Positions 23,316 through 27,517 of a DNA stretch of 27,517 nucleotides are shown here, piece by piece. Under the pieces are notes generated by a model that worked only from the letters and a program-made list of their open reading frames with translations, was not told where the DNA came from and ran no database searches. The stretch's first letter is position 1. Every line of letters begins with the position of its first letter. Origin of the DNA: CAYWNA01 sp964459305 (lineage in GTDB: Bacteria > Planctomycetota > Planctomycetia > Pirellulales > Pirellulaceae). The DNA lies in assembly GCA_964459305.1 (NCBI GenBank), contig CAYWNA010000178.1, positions 1-27,517 of the forward strand, given 5' to 3'. The translations under genes were made by a program, and so were the position numbers.

Positions 23316-25121
23316 TCACGACGTCTTCCGGAAGCTGACCGTCCAGGAAACGTCTTCGTCCGTGGAGGTCGCGAAATCGACGATCAGCAGAGCCCCGTCG
23401 GTGGTCGTGGTTGCCTTCAGGTCGCGAGGCCGTTCGATAGATTTGAACTGGTATCCGTCGGGGATGTAGATCCTTACCTGGTAAGGGTCGCCGCTCACCG
23501 CTTGGAAGATTCCGCGGAGTTGCTTCGCGTTGTCATTCCACACCACGGACCTGACGTCGAGGGCCATCTGCCGCATATGCCGACTCGTGGAAAGAAGGAC
23601 GGGCCTTTCCTTCTGTTCGACGACGCAATAGACGTCGCAGTCCTTCTGTGGAATGGCCCTTGACCGGAAGGTTCCGCGAAACGTCCCCAGGAACTTCCTG
23701 CTCCAGAACTCGTACACCAAATACGTCTTCGCAGGATCGAGCCGCAGGTCTTTCTCGGCGTCCAAAACAGCCGTGAAGTCGTCGCTCACCGGGCCGAAGT
23801 TGAACACGGCGATGACATTCCATGCTTCGAACGGTCGCGTGATTGGCATGTTCCAGACTTGCGCAGGATTGCGCACAAACAGATCCACGGGATACGCGGT
23901 ATCGGCCGTGGGCGGGGCGATCCGTTTGAGAAGTTCGATTCGATCCGCGGGATACGGCACGTCGAACGCTTCGGAGGGATACATGGTACTGCCTGCGATG
24001 GCGTGGAAATTGGCGCGGACTTTGGCCTCGCCGTACGGCACGATGCGTCCGCGGTCGTACTTGTAGACATGGATATTGTCGCAGTCGTTCCAGAACACAC
24101 GCGTGTTGTAGAAGAACCTCATGGTGGCGCCGGGAGCGCTTTCTCCCAGACACTCAACGACGTTGTAGTAGAACTTGTCCAGACCGTTCTCTTTGATGAA
24201 CCGGTCGGCTCGTTCCGCTTTGCCGCCGGACATCCAGTGGATCCACCGGCAGTGTGCACAGCCGATGAGCGCACGATTTTCGAGGTCGAGAGGACGTCGT
24301 TCGTGCAGACGGATGTCGTTGGCCAGCGCGATAAGGTCGCCCAAGTGCTCCAGGGCGCGGATGCCGTCGTGCCCCAGGTGAACCAACACCTTTTCGCCGG
24401 AAAAACTTCCGCCGTTGGGCACACTCACATCGTAGTGACAGTATGCCCTGGCCTTCATGCCGGTTGGCGTGTCGGTTTTGGCGACCTCAAACCGTGAGTG
24501 CCCCTTGTCGACCGTCAGGTGTCCCATCAGAATCACGCCGCCGGTCTCGGCATGCCGCACGAGGTGACAGACTTCGTACATACGCTTGCTGGTGTCCGAG
24601 GTGTCGCCGAAATCCTTGACCAGCGTCAGGTCATGGTACTCGTCGAACAGAGACTTGACACCAAAACTCAACCACCGGTCGATTGTGCCGCCCAACCGGG
24701 CATCGTCGACGACCATGCAGTCCATGTCTCCGACATCGATTGGCCCGCCAGTACGGTTGGTACGTCCCAGTTGCACCAAGATGTCATTACCTGCTTTACT
24801 GACGGAAAGGCGGTAGTCGAAATCGAGCTCCCCCGGCTTGGTCCCGTGCAAGGTAACTGTGACGAAAGTGCCGAGCGGGTTTGAGTCGTCGTCGTTGACT
24901 TCGTGCCTGATCGACCAGCCGGCAGCGTCGTTTCCGGGAAGAAAAGAGATATCGCTGAGCCCTACTTCCGTTCCCTTCAGGTGTGCCGACCAACGGGCCT
25001 TTTGCACGTCGACCTGTACCAAGAGCCGCTGTTGGTCAATCGTCAGTGTCTCCGCCGAAGCCACCGCCGGATCCATCAGGATCGCGGCCAAAGACAGAGC
25101 CGCGCAGAAACCGTATCTCAT
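23316..25121 (-). CDS. secreted alpha-galactosidase-like glycoside hydrolase, catalytic barrel shortened (601 aa)
   Basis: ATG 25121 has AAAGGAG 6 bases upstream. Signal peptide ~1-23 (CAALSLAAILM, cut at ASA). Residues ~25-260 are a beta-sandwich N-terminal domain like those of GH36/GH27-type enzymes. The C-terminal region is also in the family style: YPVDLF (410-415), VYEFWSRKFLGTF, RPVLLSTSRHMRQMALDV (507-523), then SGDPYQVRIYIPDGY. Between them, the (beta/alpha)8 barrel should span ~300 residues, but only ~100 remain (from NRALIG 282 to GSTMYPSE 377-384), and the usual LDDGW-type strand with the nucleophile region is not seen. The protein may be a compact or inactive homologue, or an internally deleted gene still in frame. 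It follows the FAD oxidoreductase gene on the same strand after a 218-bp gap. Confidence 0.65.
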   Translation of the reverse strand: MRYGFCAALSLAAILMDPAVASAETLTIDQQRLLVQVDVQKARWSAHLKGTEVGLSDISFLPGNDAAGWSIRHEVNDDDSNPLGTFVTVTLHGTKPGELDFDYRLSVSKAGNDILVQLGRTNRTGGPIDVGDMDCMVVDDARLGGTIDRWLSFGVKSLFDEYHDLTLVKDFGDTSDTSKRMYEVCHLVRHAETGGVILMGHLTVDKGHSRFEVAKTDTPTGMKARAYCHYDVSVPNGGSFSGEKVLVHLGHDGIRALEHLGDLIALANDIRLHERRPLDLENRALIGCAHCRWIHWMSGGKAERADRFIKENGLDKFYYNVVECLGESAPGATMRFFYNTRVFWNDCDNIHVYKYDRGRIVPYGEAKVRANFHAIAGSTMYPSEAFDVPYPADRIELLKRIAPPTADTAYPVDLFVRNPAQVWNMPITRPFEAWNVIAVFNFGPVSDDFTAVLDAEKDLRLDPAKTYLVYEFWSRKFLGTFRGTFRSRAIPQKDCDVYCVVEQKERPVLLSTSRHMRQMALDVRSVVWNDNAKQLRGIFQAVSGDPYQVRIYIPDGYQFKSIERPRDLKATTTTDGALLIVDFATSTDEDVSWTVSFRKTS

Positions 25122-25246
25122 GGGTGCTCCTTTGCTCAGTGACTGCCTCGCATCATTCGGCTCGCTACTTCCTGTCCGAAAAGTCGCAAAATAACATGAC
25201 AGAACGCCTTGTGATGGGCCTCCCAGGCGGAGACTCTCTTCACATT

Positions 25247-25317
25247 TTCTTGCCGATCATATTCCTGCCCCAATTCGTCGCGTGCCAGAGAGCGGGCAAG
25301 AATATGGTTGGCAAGAA
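25247..25317. repeat. imperfect 24-bp inverted repeat with tandem GGCAAGAATAT motif
   Basis: Arm 25247-25270 pairs with 25294-25317 at 21 of 24 positions, and two of the three mismatches become G.U pairs in RNA. The right side also carries GGCAAGAATAT twice in tandem (25295 region and 25310-25320). I recall this GGCAAGAATAT(G) pattern as a widespread intergenic element in planctomycetes and other bacteria. It lies between the FAD oxidoreductase and the GH-like gene and could fold in their transcript. Confidence 0.7.
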
Positions 25318-25339
25318 TATTCGGATGTTCACAGCGTCG

Positions 25340-26857
25340 CTAAGCTTTCCCCCTGGTCATCGTCTTTTTCAATTCCTGCTGCGGGAGGTAAGCGCCGTTT
25401 TGTCGCAATGTCTCGACCAGCTGCGCCGTATCCAGATCGCAAGCGGGTTGTCCGGTGGCAAATGCCTGAACGGAAGCGGTCCCGACGGCCTGCCCCATCA
25501 TCGAGGCAGCCGGCTGCACGCGGATCGATCCGTGGACGCGAACGTCGCTCGAATTCGAGCGCCCGGCAACCCATAGATTCTGCCAGCCTTTGGGCACCAG
25601 GATTCCGTAAGGAATACCGAAATGCTCGCCCGGCTTTAGCCGCCCCGTCTTTGTGTACTCGCTGTGGTAGCGCTGGTACTCTTCATCCGAATCGTCGTAA
25701 ACGTGGATATCGACGGCCTTGTTGAACACGGCGATCTGATCGGGAAACTTGCGACGGGCGAGGTAGTCGTCGAAGTTCAGTTCGTATTCGCCGACGATTC
25801 GCCTGGATTCCCGTACGCCCATTAGGCTGCCGGTAGTAACGAGTTCCATGTTCTCGCAGCCGGGAACGTACTTGCGGTAGAACTCCAGGTATTCGCGGTC
25901 GAGCTGACGACCGCGCATCATCCCATCGCTGAGGCTTCGGCAGCGCAGAGCGTCCATGTGGAAGACGTGGCCTGCGTTGAGCATGCCGATTGAATGTCCC
26001 ACTTTGAACAGGCCGGGCATGTGCCGGTCCTGATGGCTGAAGTGGCCGTCGGCGATCGCCTTTTCCAACAGCTTCTGCTGTCCGGCCGGTGACGTAGCGC
26101 CTGGGTTGGGATGGGCCCGTTCCCAGTCGATTCCGCCATAAAGGGAACAGAGAGTCGGCGGCATGATGTTGGGCGTGTCTCGCCCTGCCTCGCGACAGGG
26201 CACTCCGCAGAGGTCGGCCAGCACGGCGTCGCCCGTAGCGTCGACAAACGCCTTTGCGCGCAGATACCGCATCCCTTCGACGTTGTTAATAATCACGCCG
26301 CGAACAGCGTGTCGCTCGGCATCGACATCGGCTTCGACCGCGCGTGTGAAGAATCGCACGTCGACCCCCGCTGCTTTCACAAGCTCGTCCAGGATGAGCT
26401 TGTAACCCTCGGCTTTGAAGGGCGTCCAGCAGTGGAATCGCTTGCTGTAGAAGTCGGGCGTGACGTGCGGCCCGAGGAAACCTCGCTGGTGCATATTCGT
26501 GACGATTTCCCGCATCAACCCACCGACCAGCATGAGCTCGCCGTTGGCCATGGGGTCAAAGGCGGTGACCAGGCCGGAGGTTCCCATCCCGCCAAGGCAC
26601 CCCATCGCCTCGAGCAACACGACTTTCGCCCCCAGTCGCGCCGCACAGACGGCCGCCGCTACGCCTGCCGGGCCACCTCCAGCAACCACGAGATCGAAGC
26701 CCTCCTCAATCGGCAACTCCCGGCTGAACTGGTGGGTTGGCTGGGCGTCACTTTGTTGGTCTCCGCGTGCGGCGGACAAGGCTCCGGCCGTTCCCATCAC
26801 ACCGGGTACAGCAAGCGCCGACGACTGTAAGAACGATCGTCTCGTCGTTTTCTTCAT
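25340..26857 (-). CDS. Tat-exported FAD-dependent oxidoreductase (505 aa)
   Basis: ATG 26857 follows GGAGG at 9 bases, so the seven extra residues of the longer frame (start 26878) are rejected. The N-terminus is a twin-arginine signal (TTRRSFLQSS, then a hydrophobic run to ~30). Residues ~53-85 give the FAD Rossmann fingerprint: FDLVVAGGGPAGVAAA ... KVVLLEA, followed by GCLGGMGTSGLVT. The C-terminus holds the second FAD contact, NLWVAGRSNSSD ... IRVQPAASMMGQAVG. This fits the FAD_oxidored (PF12831) group abundant in planctomycetes, which is linked to sugar or polysaccharide metabolism; the substrate is unknown. It begins 17 bases after the sulfatase stop, so the two are one operon. Confidence 0.9.
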   Translation of the reverse strand: MKKTTRRSFLQSSALAVPGVMGTAGALSAARGDQQSDAQPTHQFSRELPIEEGFDLVVAGGGPAGVAAAVCAARLGAKVVLLEAMGCLGGMGTSGLVTAFDPMANGELMLVGGLMREIVTNMHQRGFLGPHVTPDFYSKRFHCWTPFKAEGYKLILDELVKAAGVDVRFFTRAVEADVDAERHAVRGVIINNVEGMRYLRAKAFVDATGDAVLADLCGVPCREAGRDTPNIMPPTLCSLYGGIDWERAHPNPGATSPAGQQKLLEKAIADGHFSHQDRHMPGLFKVGHSIGMLNAGHVFHMDALRCRSLSDGMMRGRQLDREYLEFYRKYVPGCENMELVTTGSLMGVRESRRIVGEYELNFDDYLARRKFPDQIAVFNKAVDIHVYDDSDEEYQRYHSEYTKTGRLKPGEHFGIPYGILVPKGWQNLWVAGRSNSSDVRVHGSIRVQPAASMMGQAVGTASVQAFATGQPACDLDTAQLVETLRQNGAYLPQQELKKTMTRGKA

Positions 26858-26874
26858 CGGGAAATACCTCCACA

Positions 26875-27517
26875 TCATTTTGCCTGGTCGCCGACTACGA
26901 CATGCGCCGCCGATATCTTACCGTTGAAGCGCTGGCTCGGCGCCTGGTCATCCAGCGGGTTGCGGTTGTCGTGGCCGAGGCAGAAATCTTCCTGGGGATG
27001 ATTTGCCAATAGACCGCGTGATTTCGCGGTGACGGTTTCACTTTCGTTCAGTGACAGGCTGAGGATGCCATCGACACCCAGCCCGGCCTGAATCTTGGTC
27101 GGGCCGTCGGCAACAGCAGGGCTCGTGACGCGTTGAATCTCGGCTGAACTGTGGCGGACGGCGAATATGATGTTTCTTTCCTTGGCGTACAACGCATAGC
27201 CCACGGCCGAGCCGCCATGGGCGAGAATTACGCCGCTGGGCGTTTCCGCTTCGATCGTGCAATGAATCGAAAACGGCTTCCCGGCGATGGCGGGCGCCGA
27301 CCCCGACCCAAAGGCGTCGCCTGTCTTGATCGTGTTCCAGTCAATCGGCTTGCCACTATTCCTTTTCGCCGATTTGCGCGGCTGAGTCGGATAGAGTGTA
27401 ACGGGATTCTCGACAAGACCTGCCGGCCGCACGCCGGGGCCGGGCGTGCGGCTGCCGATGTCGGCGATCATCTCGTCGGCCAGTTTCTGCAGACGCGCCA
27501 CCACGTCCGGATGTTCT
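26875..27517 (-). CDS. sulfatase C-terminal part, cut by right edge
   Basis: The frame is open to the right edge (EHPDVVARLQKLADEM precedes), so the start and the sulfatase catalytic domain lie outside the window. The visible part opens with the sulfatase ending LQKLADEMIADIGSRTPGPGVRPAG, typical of planctomycete arylsulfatases, then a beta-rich ~150-residue domain (PFSIHCTIEAETPSGVILAHGG ... LSLSLNE ... FNGKISAAHVVVG) of the LamG/concanavalin-like type often fused to sulfatases for glycan binding. The stop at 26875 is 17 bases before the FAD oxidoreductase start. Confidence 0.75.
   Translation of the reverse strand, partial: EHPDVVARLQKLADEMIADIGSRTPGPGVRPAGLVENPVTLYPTQPRKSAKRNSGKPIDWNTIKTGDAFGSGSAPAIAGKPFSIHCTIEAETPSGVILAHGGSAVGYALYAKERNIIFAVRHSSAEIQRVTSPAVADGPTKIQAGLGVDGILSLSLNESETVTAKSRGLLANHPQEDFCLGHDNRNPLDDQAPSQRFNGKISAAHVVVGDQAK

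Noticed and set aside
1..27517. CRISPR array, tRNA or rRNA genes, replication origin
   Set aside because: No regularly spaced direct repeats, tRNA-like cloverleaf or rRNA sequence was noticed on reading both strands.

Overview
The window looks like a chromosomal stretch of a planctomycete, most like the Pirellulales/Rhodopirellula group. This rests on recognised protein families, not on a marker gene: a C-terminal sulfatase fragment, a Tat-exported FAD oxidoreductase, a secreted GH32 enzyme, a ThuA-like protein, a PQQ-type beta-propeller, PKD-domain and PspA proteins, and intergenic palindromes of a kind I associate with this phylum. Coding is dense on both strands and moderately GC-rich. No rRNA, tRNA or CRISPR array was seen.

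Layout. 1-3724 (+) holds three tightly packed genes: the end of an HTH protein cut by the left edge, a small conserved protein, and a 917-residue protein that joins the start of a RecB-like PD-(D/E)XK nuclease to a VWA/TPR/DUF2135 protein. 3725-5287 is mostly decayed DNA: a small lipoprotein gene (-), the C-terminal end of one lost gene (+), a fragment of another (-), and an NTPase (THEP1-like) remnant without its P-loop. 5350-7095 (+) is a secreted PKD-repeat protein. 7096-8093 holds the tail of a dead tyrosine recombinase. 8094-8846 (+) is a ThuA-like secreted protein, followed by an intergenic stretch rich in palindromes. 9148-10035 (-) has an N-terminally shortened esterase and a leucine-rich-repeat fragment. 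10042-12147 (-) is a membrane sensor histidine kinase. 12362-17132 (-) is a compact operon: a 1249-residue membrane protein, a PspA/IM30 protein, and a small protein that overlaps the end of the PspA gene.

17475-21480 (+) is a run of secreted proteins: an alpha/beta-hydrolase, a GH32-type fructan hydrolase with altered motifs, and a PQQ-like beta-propeller. 21517-22428 (-) has two small membrane proteins. 22726-23116 (-) is a uroporphyrinogen-decarboxylase-family gene with its middle deleted. 23316-27517 (-) reads, in transcription order, sulfatase C-terminus (cut by the right edge), Tat-exported FAD oxidoreductase, and a secreted alpha-galactosidase-like protein that seems to lack most of its catalytic barrel.

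The genes suggest two themes. One is breakdown of sulfated or complex polysaccharides outside the cytoplasm (sulfatase, GH-like, GH32, esterase, propeller). The other is envelope stress and sensing (PspA, the large membrane protein, the histidine kinase). Gene fragments, internal deletions, an integrase relic and several inverted-repeat elements show that the region has been rearranged often. The most unusual single object is the nuclease/VWA fusion at 971-3724.
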